Of a stretch of DNA of 64,000 bases, positions 1-14,928 are shown in pieces (the first letter of the stretch is position 1; the number at the start of each line of letters is the position of its first letter). The stretch comes from Eutreptiella sp. 'Long Island Sound 2002'. Its lineage: Eukaryota; Euglenozoa; Euglenophyceae; Eutreptiales; Eutreptiaceae. The stretch lies in assembly GCA_964036045.1 (NCBI GenBank), contig OZ038379.1, forward strand, positions 82,484,562-82,548,561, written 5' to 3'. Position numbers and translations under genes: made by a program. Under the pieces are notes generated by a model, which saw nothing but the letters and a program-made list of their open reading frames with translations, had not been told where the DNA came from and made no database searches.

Positions 1-3000
1 GCCCCCAAATAGTTGACGGATGGCGTTCCGTCAAATATTTGGGGGGTCTACAGCCCCCAAATATTTGACGGAAGGGGTTCCGTCAAATTTTTGGGGGGTG
101 TACAGCCCCCAAATATTTGACGGAAGGCGTTCCGTCAAATATTTGCTGGGTCTACAGCCCCCAAATATTTGACGGATGGCGTTCCGTCAAATATTTGGGG
201 GGTCTACAGCCCTCAAATATTTGACGGAAGGGGTTCCGTCAAATATTTGGCGGGTGTACAGCCCCCAAATATTTGACGGAAGGCGTTCCGTCAAATATTT
301 GGTGGGTCTACAGCCCCCAAATATTTGACGGAAGGCGTTCCGTCAAATATTTGGTGGGTCTACAGCCCCCAAATATTTGACGGATGGCGTTCCGTCAAAT
401 ATTTGGGGTGTCTACAGCCCCCAAATATTTGACGGATGGCGTTCCGTCAAATATTTGGGGGGTGTACAGCCCCCAAATATTTGACGGAAGGGGTTCCGTC
501 AAATATTTACGGGGTCTACAGCCCCCAAATATTTGACGGATGGTGTTCCGTCAAATATTTGGGGGCTCTACAGCCCCCAAATATTTGACGGATGGCGTTC
601 CGTCAAATATTTGGGGGGTCTACAGCCCCCAAATATTTGACGGAAGGGGTTCCGTCAAATATTTGGGGGGTCTACAGCCCCCAAATATTTGACGGACGGC
701 GTTCCGTCAAATATTTTGGGGGGTCTACAGCCCCCAAATATTTGACGGATGGCGTTCCGTCAAATATTTGGGGGGTCTACAGCCCCCAAATATTAGACGG
801 AAGGGGTTCCGTCAAATATTTGGGGGGTCTACAGCCCCCAAATATTTGACGGATGGCGTTCCGTCAAATATTTGGGGGGTCTACAGCCCCCAAATATTTG
901 ACGATGGCGTTCCGTCAAATATTTACGGGGTCTACAGCCCCCAAATATTTGACGGATGGTGTTCCGTCAAATATTTGGGGGCTCTACAGCCCCCAAATAT
1001 TTGACGGATGGCGTTCCGTCAAATATTTGGGGGGTCTACAGCCCCCAAATATTTGACGGAAGGGGTTCCGTCAAATATTTGGGGGGTCTACAGCCCCCAA
1101 ATATTTGACGGACGGCGTTCCGTCAAATATTTTGGGGGGTCTACAGCCCCCAAATATTTGACGGATGGCGTTCCGTCAAATATTTGGGGGGTCTACAGCC
1201 CCCAAATATTAGACGGAAGGGGTTCCGTCAAATATTTGGGGGGTCTACAGCCCCCAAATATTTGACGGAAGGGGTTCCGTCAAATATTTGGTGGGTCTAC
1301 AGCCCCCATATATTTGACGGATGGCGTTCCGTCAAATATTTGGGGGGTCTACAGCCCCCAAATATTTGACGATGGCGTTCCGTCAAATATTTGGGGGGTG
1401 TAGAGCCCCCGAATATTTGACGGAGGGGGTTCCGTCAAATATTTGGTGGGTCTACAGCCCCCAAATATTTGACGGAAGGGGTTCCGTCAAATATTTGGGG
1501 GGTATACAGCCCCCAAATATTTGACGGATGGCGTTCCGTCAAATATTTGGGGGGTCTACAGCCCCCAAATATTTGACAGATGGCGTTCCGTCAAATATTT
1601 GGGGGGTGTACAGCCCCCAAATATTTGACGGAAGGGGTTCCGTCAAATATTTCGGGGGTCTACAGCCCCCAAATATTTGACGGAAGGGGTTCCGTCAAAT
1701 ATTTGGTGGGTCTACAGCCCCCAAATATTTGACGGATGGCGTTCCGTCAAATATTTGGGGGGTCTACAGCCCCCAAATATTTGACGGATGGCGTTCCGTC
1801 AAATATTTGGTGGGTCTACAGCCCCCAAATATTTGACGGAAGGGGTTCCGTCAAATATTTGGGGGGTCTACAGGCCCCAAATATTTGACGGATGGCGTTC
1901 CGTCAAATATTTGGGGGGTGTACAGCCCCCAAATATTTGACGGAAGGGGTTCCGTCAAATATTTGGGGGGTCTACAGCCCCCAAATATTTGACGGATGGC
2001 GTTCCGTCAAATATTTGGTGGGTCTACAGCCCCCAAATATTTGACGGATGGCGTTCCGTCAAATATTTGGGGGGTCTACAGCCCCCAAATATTTGACGGA
2101 AGGGGTTCCGTCAAATATTTCGGGGGTCTACAGCCCCCAAATATTTGACGGATGGCGTTCCGTCAAATATTTGGGGGGTCTACAGCCCCCAAATATTTGA
2201 CGGATGGCATTCCGTCAAATATTTGGGGGGTCTACAGCCCCCAAATTTTTGACGGAAGGGGTTCCGTCAAATATTTCGGGGGTCTACAGCCCCCAAATAT
2301 TTGACGGAAGGGGTTCCGTCAAATATTTGGTGGGTCTACGGCCCCCAAATATTTGACGGAGGGCGTTCCGTCAAATGTTTGGGGGGTGTACAGCCCCAAA
2401 ATATTTGACGGAAGGGGTTCCGTCAAATATTTGGTGGGTCTACAGCCCCCAAATATTTGACGGATGGCGTTCCGTCAAATATTTGGTGGGTCTACAGCCC
2501 CCAAATATTTGACGGATGGCGTTCCGTCAAATATTTGGGGGGTCTACAGCCCCCAAATATTTGACGGAAGGGGTTCCGTCAAATATTTGCGGGGTGTACA
2601 GCCCCCAAATATTTGACGGAAGGGGTTCCGTCAAATATTTGGGGGGTGTACAGCCCCCAAATATTTGACGGAAGGGGTTCCGTCAAATATTTGGTGGGTC
2701 TACAGCCCCCAAATACTTGACGGAAGGCGGTCCGTCAAATCTTTGGTGGGTCTACAGCCCCCAAATCTTTGACGGATGGCGTTCCGTCAAATATTTGGAG
2801 GGTCTACAGCCCCCAAATATTTGACGGAAGGGGTTCCGTCAAATATTTGGGGGGTGTACAGCCCCCAAATATTTGACCGAAGGGGTTCCGTCAAATATTT
2901 GGGGGGTGTACAGCCCCCAAATATTTGACGGAAGGGGTTCCGTCAAATATTTGGTGGGTCTACAGCCCCCAAATATTTGACGGAAGGCGTTCCGTCAAAT

Positions 3001-3019
3001 ATTTGGTGGGTCTACAGCC

Positions 3020-4060
3020 CCCAAATATTTGACGGAGGGGGTTCCGTCAAATATTTGAGGGGTGTACAGCCCCCAAATATTTGACGGAAGGGGTTCCGTC
3101 AAATATTTGGTGGGTCTACAGCCCCCAAATATTTTACGGATGGCGTTCCGTCAAATATTTGGTGGGTCTACAGCCCCCAAATATTTGACGGATGGCGTTC
3201 CGTCAAATATTTGGGGGGTCTACAGCCCCCAAATAGTGGACGGAAGGGGTTCCGTCATATATTTTGGGGGTCTACAGCCCCCAAATATTTGACAGAAGGG
3301 GTTCCGTCAAATATTTCGGGGGCCTACAGCCCCCGAATATTTGACGGATGGCGTTCCGTCAAATATTTGGGGGGTCTACAGCCCCCAAATATTTGACGGA
3401 TGGCGTTCCGTCAAATATTTGGGGGGTCTACAGCCCCCAAATATTTGACGGAAGGGGTTCCGTCAAATATTTGGGGGGTGTACAGCCCCTAAATATTTGA
3501 TGGAAGGCGTTCCGTCAAATATTTGGTGGGTCTACAGCCCCCAAATATTTGACGGAGGGGGTTCCGTCAAATATTTGAGGGGTGTACAGCCCCCAAATAT
3601 TTGACGGAAGGGGTTCCGTCAAATATTTGGTGGGTCTACAGCCCCCAAATATTTTACGGATGGCGTTCCGTCAAATATTTGGTGGGTCTACAGCCCCCAA
3701 ATATTTGACGGATGGCGTTCCGTCAAATATTTGGGGGGTCTACAGCCCCCAAATAGTGGACGGAAGGGGTTCCGTCATATATTTTGGGGGTCTACAGCCC
3801 CCAAATATTTGACAGAAGGGGTTCCGTCAAATATTTCGGGGGCCTACAGCCCCCAAATATTTGACGGATGGCGTTCCGTCAAATATTTGGGGGGTCTACA
3901 GCCCCCAAATATTTGACGGATGGCGTTCCGTCAAATATTTGGGGGGTCTACAGCCCCCAAATATTTGACGGAAGGGGTTCCGTCAAATATTTGGGGGGTG
4001 TACAGCCCCTAAATATTTGATGGAAGGGGTTCCGTCAAATATTTGGGGGTTGTGCAGCCC
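3020..4060. repeat. 520-bp tandem duplication inside satellite 1
   Basis: The interval 3,020-3,540 repeats almost base for base as 3,540-4,060, including rare variants such as AATAGTGGACGG and the ATATATTTTGG arm. The offset is 520 bp, exactly ten satellite units. A smaller duplication with a 416-bp offset (eight units) links 592-849 to 1,008-1,265. Sharing of private variants shows recent block amplification rather than independent mutation. Confidence 0.85.
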
Positions 4061-7000
4061 CCAAATATTTGACGGAAGGGGTTCCGTCAAATATTTGGTG
4101 GGTCTACAGCCCCCAAATATTTGACGGAAGGCGTTCCGTCAAATATTTGGGGGGTGTACAGCCCCCAAATATTTGACGGATGGCGTTCCCTAAAATATTT
4201 GGGGGGTCTACAGCACCCAAATATTTGACGGAAGGGGTTCCGTCAAATATTTGGGGGGTGTACAGCCCCCAAATATTTGACGGAAGGCGTTCCGTCAAAT
4301 ATTTGGTGGGTCTACAGCCCCCAAATATTTGACGGAAGGCGTTCCGTCAAATATTTGGTGGGTCTACAGCCCCCAAATATTTGACGGATGGCGTTCCGTC
4401 AAATATTTGGGGTGTCTACAGCCCCCAAATATTTGACGGATGGCGTTCCGTCAAATATTTGGGGGGTCTACAGCCCCCAAATATTTGACGGAAGGCGTTC
4501 CGTCCAATATTTGGGGGGTCTACCGCCCCCAAATATTTGACGGATGGCGTTCCGTCAAATATTTTGGGGGGTCTACAGCCCCCAAATATTAGACGGAAGG
4601 GGTTCCGTCAAATATTTGGGGGGTCTACAGCCCCCAAATATTTGACGGAAGGGGTTCCGTCAAATATTTGGTGGGTCTACAGCCCCCAAATATTTTACGG
4701 ATGGCGTTCCGGCAAATTTTTGGGGGGTCTACAGCCCCCAAATATTTGACGATGGCGTTCCGTCAAATATTTGGGGGGTGTACAGCCCCCGAATATTTGA
4801 CGGAGGGGGTTCCGTCAAATATTTGAGGGGTGTACAGCCCCCAAATAATTGACGGATGGCGTTCCGTCAAATATTTGGGGGGTCTCAGCCCCCAAATATT
4901 TGATAGATGCCGTTCCGTCAAATATTTGAGGGGTGTACAGCCCCCAAATATTTGACGGATGGCGTTCCGTCAAATATTTGGGGGGTCTCAGCCCCCAAAT
5001 ATTTGATAGATGCCGTTCCGTCAAATATTTGGGGGGTCTACAGCCCCCAAATATTTGACGGATGGCGTTCCGTCAAATATTTGGGGGGTCTACAGCCCCC
5101 AAATATTTGACGGAAGGGGTTCCGTCAAATATTTGGTGGGTCTACAGCCCCCAAATATTTGACGGATGGCGTTCCGTCAAATATTTGGGGGGTCTACAGC
5201 CCCCGAATATTTGACGGATGGCGTTCCGTCAAATATTTGGGGGGTCTACAGCCCCCAAATATTTGACGGAAGGGGTTCCGTCAAATATTTGGTGGGTCTA
5301 CGGCCCCCAAATATTTGACGGAAGGGGTTCCGTCAAATATTTGGTGGGTCTACAGCCCCCAAATATTTGACGGATGGCGTTCCGTCAAATATTTGGGGGG
5401 TGTACAGCCCCCAAATATTTGACGGAAGGGGTTCCGTCAAATATTTGGTGGGTCTACAGCCCCCAAATAGTTGACGGATGGCGTTCCGTCAAATATTTGG
5501 TGGGTCTACAGCCCCCAAATATTTGACGGATGGCGTTCCGTCAAATATTTGGGGGGTCTACAGCCCCCAAATATTTGACGGAAGGGGTTCCGTCAAATAT
5601 TTCGGGGGTCTACAGCCCCCAAATATTTGACGGATGGCGTTCCATCAAATATTTGGGGGGTCTACAGCCCCCAAATATTTGACGGATGGCATTCCGTCAA
5701 ATATTTGGGGGGTCTACAGCCCCCAAATATTTGACGGAAGGGGTTCCGTCAAATATTTGGGGGGTGTACAGCCCCCAAATATTTGACGGAAGGGGTTCCG
5801 TCAAATATTTGGTGGGTCTACAGCCCCCAAATATTTGACGGATGGCGTTCCGTCAAATGTTTGGGGGGTCTACAGCCCCCAAATATTTGACGGAAGGGGT
5901 TCCGTCAAATATTTGGGGGGTGTACAGCCCCCAAATATTTGACGGAAGGGGTTCCGTCAAATATTTGGTGGGTCTACAGCCCCCAAATATTTGACGGATG
6001 GCATTCCGTCAAATGTTTGGGGGGTGTACAGTGCCCAAATATTTGACGGAAGGGGTTCCGTCAAATATTTGGTGGGTCTACAGCCCCCAAATATTTGACG
6101 GAAGGGGTTCCGTCAAATATTTGGTGGGTCTACAGCCCCCAAATATTTGACGGATGGCTTTCTGTCAAATATTTGGGGGGTCTACAGCCCCCAAATATTT
6201 GACGGAAGGGGTTCCGTCAAATATTTGCGGGGTGTACAGCCCCCAAATATTTGACGGAAGGGTTTCCGTCAAATATTTGGTGGGTCTACAACCCCCAAAT
6301 ATTTGACGGATGGCGTTCCGTCAATTTGGGGGGTCTACAGCCCCCAAATATTCGACGGGTGGCGTTCCGTCAAATATTTGGGGGGTCTACAGCCCCCAAA
6401 TATTTGACGGATGGCGTTCCGTCAAATATTTGGGGGGTCTACAGCCCCCAAATATTTGACGGAAGGCGTTCCGTCCAATATTTGGGGGGTCTACCGCCCC
6501 CAAATATTTGACGGATGGCGTTCCGTCAAATATTTTGGGGGGTCTACAGCCCCCAAATATTTGACGGATGGCGTTCCGTCAAATATTTGGTGGGTCTACA
6601 GCCCCCAAATATTTGACGGATGGCGTTCCGGCAAATTTTTGGGGGGTCTACAGCCCCCAAATATTTGACGATGGCGTTCCGTCAAATATTTGGGGGGTGT
6701 ACAGCCCCCGAATATTTGACGGAGGGGGTTCCGTCAAATATTTGAGGGGTGTACAGCCCCCAAATATTTGACGGATGGCGTTCCGTCAAATATTTGGGGG
6801 GTCTCAGCCCCCAAATATTTGATAGATGCCGTTCCGTCAAATATTTGGGGGGTCTACAGCCCCCAAATATTTGACGGATGGCGTTCCGTCAAATATTTGG
6901 GGGGTCTACAGCCCCCAAATATTTGACGGATGGCGTTCCGTCAAATATTTGGGGGGTCTACAGCCCCCAAATATTTGACGGATGGCGTTCCGTCAAATAT

Positions 7001-7139
7001 TTGGGGGGTCTACAGCCCCCAAATATTTGACGGAAGGGGTTCCGTCAAATATTTGGTCGGTCTACGGCCCCCAAATATTTGACGGAAGGCGTTCCGTCAA
7101 ATATTTGGGGGGTGTACAGCCCCCAAATATTTGACGGAA

Positions 7140-10100
7140 GGGGTTCCGTCAAATATTTGGTGGGTCTACAGCCCCCAAATAGTTGACGGACGGCGTTCCG
7201 TCAAATATTTGGTGGGTCTACAGCCCCCAAATATTTGACGGATGGCGTTCCGTCAAATATTTGGGAGGTCTACAGCCCCCAAATATTTGACGGAAGGGGT
7301 TCCGTCAAATATTTCGGGGGTCTACAGCCCCCAAATATTTGACGGATGGCGTTCCATCAAATATTTGGGGGGTCTACAGCCCCCAAATATTTGACGGATG
7401 GCATTCCGTCAAATATTTGGGGGGTCTACAGCCCCCAAATATTTGACGGAAGGGGTTCCGTCAAATATTTGGGGGGTGTACAGCCCCCAAATATTTGACG
7501 GAAGGGGTTCCGTCAAATATTTGGTGGGTCTACAGCCCCCAAATATTTGACGGATGGCATTCCGTCAAATGTTTGGGGGGTGTACAGTGCCCAAATATTT
7601 GACGGAAGGGGTTCCGTCAAATATTTGGTGGGTCTACAGCCCCCAAATATTTGACGGAAGGGGTTCCGTCAAATATTTGGTGGGTCTACAGCCCCCAAAT
7701 ATTTGACGGATGGCTTTCTGTCAAATATTTGGGGGGTCTACAGCCCCCAAATATTTCACGGAAGGGGTTCCGTCAAATATTTGCGGGGTGTACAGCCCCC
7801 AAATATTTGACGGAAGGGTTTCCGTCAAATATTTGGTGGGTCTACAACCCCCAAATATTTGACGGATGGCGTTCCGTCAAATATTTGGGGGGTCTATAGC
7901 CCCCAAATATTCGACGGATGGCGTTCCGTCAAATATTTGGTGGGTCTACAGCCCCCAAATATTTGACGGAAGGGGTTCCGTCAAATATTTGGGGGGTCTA
8001 CAGCCCCCAAATATTTGACGGAAGGGGTTCCGTCAAATATTTCGGGGGTCTACAGCCCCCAAATATTTGACGGAAGGCGTTCCGTCAAATATTTGGTGGG
8101 TCTACAGCCCCCAAATATTTGACGGAAGGCGTTCCGTCAAATATTTGGTGGGTCTACAGCCCCCAAATATTTGACGGATGGCGTTCCGTCAAATATTTGG
8201 GGTGTCTACAGCCCCCAAATATTTGACGGATGGCGTTCCGTCAAATATTTTGGGGGTCTACAGCCCCCAAATATTTGACGGAAGGGGTTCCGTCAAATAT
8301 TTACGGGGTCTACAGCCCCCAAATATTTGACGGATGGCGTTCCGTCAAATATTTTGGGGGTCTACAGCCCCCAAATATTTGACGAATGGCGTTTCGTCAA
8401 ATATTTGGGGGGTCTACAGCCCCCAAATATTTGACGGAAGGCGTTCCGTCCAATATTTGGGGGGTCTACCGCCCCCAAATATTTGACGGATGGCGTTCCG
8501 TCAAATATTTTGGGGGGTCTACAGCCCCCAAATATTTGACGGATGGCGTTCCGTCAAATATTTGGGGGGTCTACAGCCCCCAAATATTAGACGGAAGGGG
8601 TTCCGTCAAATATTTGGGGGGTCTACAGCCCCCAAATATTTGACGGAAGGGGTTCCGTCAAATATTTGGTGGGTCTACAGCCCCCAAATATTTGACGGAT
8701 GGCGTTCCGGCAAATTTTTGGGGGGTCTACAGCCCCCAAATATTTGACGATGGCGTTCCGTCAAATATTTGGGGGGTGTACAGCCCCCGAATATTTGACG
8801 GAGGGGGTTCCGTCAAATATTTGAGGGGTGTACAGCCCCCAAATATTTGACGGATGGCGTTCCGTCAAATATTTGGGGGGTCTACAGCCCCCAAATGTTT
8901 GACGGAAGGGGTTCCGTCAAATATTTGGTGGGTCTACAGCCCCCAAATATTTGACAGATGCCGTTCCGTCAAATATTTGGGGGGTCTACAGCCCCCAAAT
9001 ATTTGACGGATGGCGTTCCGTCAAATATTTGGTGGGTCTACAGCCCCCAAATATTTGACGGATGGCGTTCCGTCAAATATTTGGGGGGTCTACAGCCCCC
9101 AAATATTTGACGGATGGCGTTCCGTCAAATATTTGGGGGCCTACAGCCCCCAAATATTTGACGGATGGCGTTCCGTCAAATATTTGGGGGGTCTACAGCC
9201 CCCAAATATTTGACGGAAGGGGTTCCGTCAAATATTTGGTGGGTCTACAACCCCCAAATATTTGACGGATGGCGTTCCGTCAAATATTTGGTGGGTCTAC
9301 AGCCCCCAAATATTTGACGGATGGCGTTCCGTCAAATATTTGGGGGGTCTACAGCCCCCAAATATTTGACGGAAGGGGTTCCGTCAAATATTTCGGGGGT
9401 CTAGAGCCCCCAAATATTTGACGGATGGCGTTCCATCAAATATTTGGGGGGTCTACAGCCCCCAAATATTTGACGGATGGCATTCCGTCAAATATTTGGG
9501 GGGTCTACAGCCCCCAAATATTTGACGGATGGCGTTCCGTCAAATATTTGGGGGGTGTACAGCCCCCAAATATTTGACGGAAGGGGTTCCGTCAAATATT
9601 TGGTGGGTCTACAGCCCCCAAATATTTGACGGATGGCGTTCCGTCAAATGTTTGGGGGGTGTACAGTGCCCAAATATTTGACGGAAGGGGTTCCGTCAAA
9701 TATTTGGTGGGTCTACAGCCCCCAAATATTTGACGGATGGCGTTCCGTCAAATATTTGGGGGGTCTACAGCCCCCAAATATTTGACGGAAGGGGTTCCGT
9801 CAAATATTTGCGGGGTGTACAGCCCCCAAATATTTGACGGAAGGGGTTCCGTCAAATATTTGGTGGGTCTACAACCCCCAAATATTTGACGGAAGGGGTT
9901 CCGTCAAATATTTGGGGGGTCTACAGCCCCCAAATATTCGACGGATGGCGTTCCGTCAAATATTTGGTGGGTCTACAGCCCCCAAATAGTTGACGGACGG
10001 CGTTCCGTCAAATATTTGGTGGGTCTACAGCCCCCAAATATTTGACGGATGGCGTTCCGTCAAATATTTGGGAGGTCTACAGCCCCCAAATATTTGACGG

Positions 10101-12753
10101 AAGGGGTTCCGTCAAATATTTCGGGGGTCTACAGCCCCCAAATATTTGACGGATGGCGTTCCATCAAATATTTGGGGGGTCTACAGCCCCCAAATATTTG
10201 ACGGATGGCATTCCGTCAAATATTTGGGGGGTCTACAGCCCCCAAATATTTGACGGAAGGGGTTCCGTCGAATATTTGGGGGGTGTACAGCCCCCAAATA
10301 TTTGACGGAAGGGGTTCCGTCAAATATTTGGTGGGTCTACAGCCCCCAAATATTTGACGGATGGCATTCCGTCAAATGTTTGGGGGGTGTACAGTGCCCA
10401 AATATTTGACGGAAGGGGTTCCGTCAAATATTTGGTGGGTCTACAGCCCCCAAATATTTGACGGAAGGGGTTCCGTCAAATATTTGGTGGGTCTACAGCC
10501 CCCAAATATTTGACGGATGGCTTTCTGTCAAATATTTGGGGGGTCTACAGCCCCCAAATATTTCACGGAAGGGGTTCCGTCAAATATTTGCGGGGTGTAC
10601 AGCCCCCAAATATTTGACGGAAGGGTTTCCGTCAAATATTTGGTGGGTCTACAACCCCCAAATATTTGACGGATGGCGTTCCGTCAAATATTTGGGGGGT
10701 CTACAGCCCCCAAATATTCGACGGATGGCGTTCCGTCAAATATTTGGTGGGTCTACAGCCCCCAAATATTTGACGGAAGGGGTTCCGTCAAATATTTGGG
10801 GGGTCTACAGCCCCCAAATATTTGACGGAAGGGGTTCCGTCAAATATTTCGGGGGTCTACAGCCCCCAAATATTTGACGGAAGGCGTTCCGTCAAATATT
10901 TGGTGGGTCTACAGCCCCCAAATATTTGACGGAAGGCGTTCCGTCAAATATTTGGTGGGTCTACAGCCCCCAAATATTTGACGGATGGCGTTCCGTCAAA
11001 TATTTGGGGTGTCTACAGCCCCCAAATATTTGACGGATGGCGTTCCGTCAAATATTTGGGGGGTCTACAGCCCCCAAATATTTGACGGAAGGGGTTCCGT
11101 CAAATATTTACGGGGTCTACAGCCCCCAAATATTTGACGGATGGCGTTCCGTCAAATATTTTGGGGGTCTACAGCCCCCAAATATTTGACGAATGGCGTT
11201 TCGTCAAATATTTGGAGGGTCTACAGCCCCCAAATATTTGACGGAAGGCGTTCCGTCCAATATTTGGGGGGTCTACCGCCCCCAAATATTTGACGGATGG
11301 CGTTCCGTCAAATATTTTGGGGGGTCTACAGCCCCCAAATATTTGACGGATGGCGTTCCGTCAAATATTTGGGGGGTCTACAGCCCCCAAATATTAGACG
11401 GAAGGGGTTCCGTCAAATATTTGGGGGGTCTACAGCCCCCAAATATTTGACGGAAGGGGTTCCGTCAAATATTTGGTGGGTCTACAGCCCCCAAATATTT
11501 GACGGATGGCGTTCCGGCAAATTTTTGGGGGGTCTACAGCCCCCAAATATTTGACGATGGCGTTCCGTCAAATATTTGGGGGGTGTACAGCCCCCGAATA
11601 TTTGACGGAGGGGGTTCCGTCAAATATTTGAGGGGTGTACAGCCCCCAAATATTTGACGGATGGCGTTCCGTCAAATATTTGGGGGGTCTACAGCCCCCA
11701 AATATTTGACGGAAGGGGTTCCGTCAAATATTTGGTGGGTCTACAGCCCCCAAATATTTGACAGATGCCGTTCCGTCAAATATTTGGGGGGTCTACAACC
11801 CCCAAATATTTGACGGATGGCGTTCCGTCAAATATTTGGTGGGTCTACAGCCCCCAAATATTTGACGGATGGCGTTCCGTCAAATATTTGGGGGGTCTAC
11901 AGCCCCCAAATATTTGACGGATGGCGTTCCGTCAAATATTTGGGGGCCTACAGCCCCCAAATATTTGACGGATGGCGTTCCGTCAAATATTTGGGGGGTC
12001 TACAGCCCCCAAATATTTGACGGAAAGGGTTCCGTCAAATATTTGGTGGGTCTACAGCCCCCAAATATTTGACGGATGGCGTTCCGTCAAATATTTGGTG
12101 GGTCTACAGCCCCCAAATATTTGACGGATGGCGTTCCGTCAAATATTTGGGGGGTCTACAGCCCCCAAATATTTGACGGAAGGGGTTCCGTCAAATATTT
12201 CGGGGGTCTAGAGCCCCCAAATATTTGACGGATGGCGTTCCATCAAATATTTGGGGGGTCTACAGCCCCCAAATATTTGACGGATGGCATTCCGTCAAAT
12301 ATTTGGGGGGTCTACAGCCCCCAAATATTTGACGGATGGCGTTCCGTCAAATATTTGGGGGGTGTACAGCCCCCAAATATTTGACGGAAGGGGTTCCGTC
12401 AAATATTTGGTGGGTCTACAGCCCCCAAATATTTGACGGATGGCGTTCCGTCAAATGTTTGGGGGGTGTACAGTGCCCAAATATTTGACGGAAGGGGTTC
12501 CGTCAAATATTTGGTGGGTCTACAGCCCCCAAATATTTGACGGATGGCGTTCCGTCAAATATTTGGGGGGTCTACAGCCCCCAAATGTTTGACGGAAGGG
12601 GTTCCGTCAAATATTTGCGGGGTGTACAGCCCCCAAATATTTGACGGAAGGGGTTCCGTCAAATATTTGGTGGGTCTACAACCCCCAAATATTTGACGGA
12701 AGGGGTTCCGTCAAATATTTGGGGGGTCTACAGCCCCCAAATATTCGACGGAT
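7140..12753. repeat. 2.8-kb segmental duplication inside satellite 1
   Basis: Private variants at 7,181 (AGTTGACGGACGG), 7,651, 8,386, 8,490, 9,010 and 9,937 recur 2,807 bp downstream at 9,988, 10,458, 11,193, 11,297, 11,817 and 12,744. The offset is one base short of 54 units of 52 bp. The two copies occupy roughly 7,140-9,946 and 9,947-12,753, and differ by scattered substitutions such as the changed loop at 12,025. Confidence 0.85.
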
Positions 12754-14928
12754 GGCGTTCCGTCAAATATTTGGTGGGTCTACAGCCCCCAAATATTTGA
12801 CGGATGGCGTTCCGTCAAATATTTGGGGGGTCTACAGCCCCCAAATATTTGACGGAAGGGGTTCCGTCAAATATTTCGGGGGTCTACAGCCCCCAAATAT
12901 TTGACGGATGGCGTTCCATCAAATATTTGGGGGGTCTACAGCCCCCAAATATTTGACGTATGGCATTCCGTCAAATATTTGGGGGGTCTACAGCCCCCAA
13001 ATATTTGACGGATGGCGTTCCGTCAAATATTTGGGGGCTGTACAGCCCCCAAATATTTGACGGAAGGGGTTCCGTCAAATATTTGGTGGGTCTACAGCCC
13101 CCAAATATTTGACGGATGGCGTTCCGTCAAATGTTTGGGGGGTGTACAGCCCCCAAATATTTGACGGAAGGGGTTCCGTCAAATATTTGGTGGGTCTACA
13201 GCCCCCAAATATTTGACGGAAGGGGTTCCGTCAAATATTTGGTGGGTCTACAGCCCCCAAATATTTGACGGATGGCGTTCCGTCAAATATTTGGGCGGTG
13301 TACAGCCCCCAAATATTTGACGGAAGGGGTTCCGTCAAATGTTTGGTGGGTCTACAGCCCCCAAATATTTGACGGAAGGGGTTCCGTCAAATATTTGGTG
13401 GGTCTACAGCCCCCAAATATTTGACGGATGGCATTCCGTCAAATATTTCGGGGGTGTACAGCCCCCAAATATTTGACGGAAGGGGTTCCGTCAAATATTT
13501 GGGGGGTGTACAGCCCCCAAATATTTGACGGAAGGGGTTCCGTCAAATATGTGGGGGGTGTGCAGCCCCCAAATATTTGACGGAAGGGGTTCCGTCAAAT
13601 ATTTGGTGGGTCTACAACCCCCAAACATTTGACGGAAGGGGTTCCGTCAAATATTTGGTGGGTCTACAGCCCCCAAATATTTGACGGATGGCATTCCGTC
13701 AAATATTTCGGGGGTGTACAGCCCCCAAATATTTGACGGAAGGGGTTCCGTCAAATATTTGGGGGGTGTACAGCCCCCAAATATTTGACGGAAGGGGTTC
13801 CGTCAAATATTTGGTGGGTCTACAGCCCCCAAATATTTGACGGAAGGGGTTCCGTCAAATATTTGGGGGGTCTACAGCCCCCAAATATTCGACGGATGGC
13901 GTTCCGTCAAATATTTGGTGGGTCTACAGCCCCCAAATATTTGACGGATGGCGTTCCGTCAAATATTTGGGGGGTCTACAGCCCCCAAATATTTGACGGA
14001 AGGGGTTCCGTCAAATATTTCGGGGGTCTACAGCCCCCAAATATTTGACGGATGGCGTTCCATCAAATATTTGGGGGGTCTACAGCCCCCAAATATTTGA
14101 CGTATGGCATTCCGTCAAATATTTGGGGGGTCTACAGCCCCCAAATATTTGACGGATGGCGTTCCGTCAAATATTTGGGGGCTGTACAGCCCCCAAATAT
14201 TTGACGGAAGGGGTTCCGTCAAATATTTGGTGGGTCTACAGCCCCCAAATATTTGACGGATGGCGTTCCGTCAAATGTTTGGGGGGTGTACAGCCCCCAA
14301 ATATTTGACGGAAGGGGTTCCGTCAAATATTTGGTGGGTCTACAGCCCCCAAATATTTGACGGAAGGGGTTCCGTCAAATATTTGGTGGGTCTACAGCCC
14401 CCAAATATTTGACGGATGGCGTTCCGTCAAATATTTGGGCGGTGTACAGCCCCCAAATATTTGACGGAAGGGGTTCCGTCAAATGTTTGGTGGGTCTACA
14501 GCCCCCAAATATTTGACGGAAGGGGTTCCGTCAAATATTTGGTGGGTCTACAGCCCCCAAATATTTGACGGATGGCATTCCGTCAAATATTTCGGGGGTG
14601 TACAGCCCCCAAATATTTGACGGAAGGGGTTCCGTCAAATATTTGGGGGGTGTACAGCCCCCAAATATTTGACGGAAGGGGTTCCGTCAAATATGTGGGG
14701 GGTGTGCAGCCCCCAAATATTTGACGGAAGGGGTTCCGTCAAATATTTGGTGGGTCTACAACCCCCAAACATTTGACGGAAGGGGTTCCGTCAAATATTT
14801 GGTGGGTCTACAGCCCCCAAATATTTGACGGATGGCATTCCGTCAAATATTTCGGGGGTGTACAGCCCCCAAATATTTGACGGAAGGGGTTCCGTCAAAT
14901 ATTTGGGGGGTGTACAGCCCCCAAATAT
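12641..14928. repeat. 1,144-bp tandem duplication inside satellite 1
   Basis: The block from about 12,641 recurs at about 13,785, an offset of 1,144 bp (22 units). Rare variants shared by both copies include GACGTATGGCATT (about 12,955 and 14,099) and ATATGTGGGGGGTGTGCAG (about 13,550 and 14,694). Confidence 0.8.
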
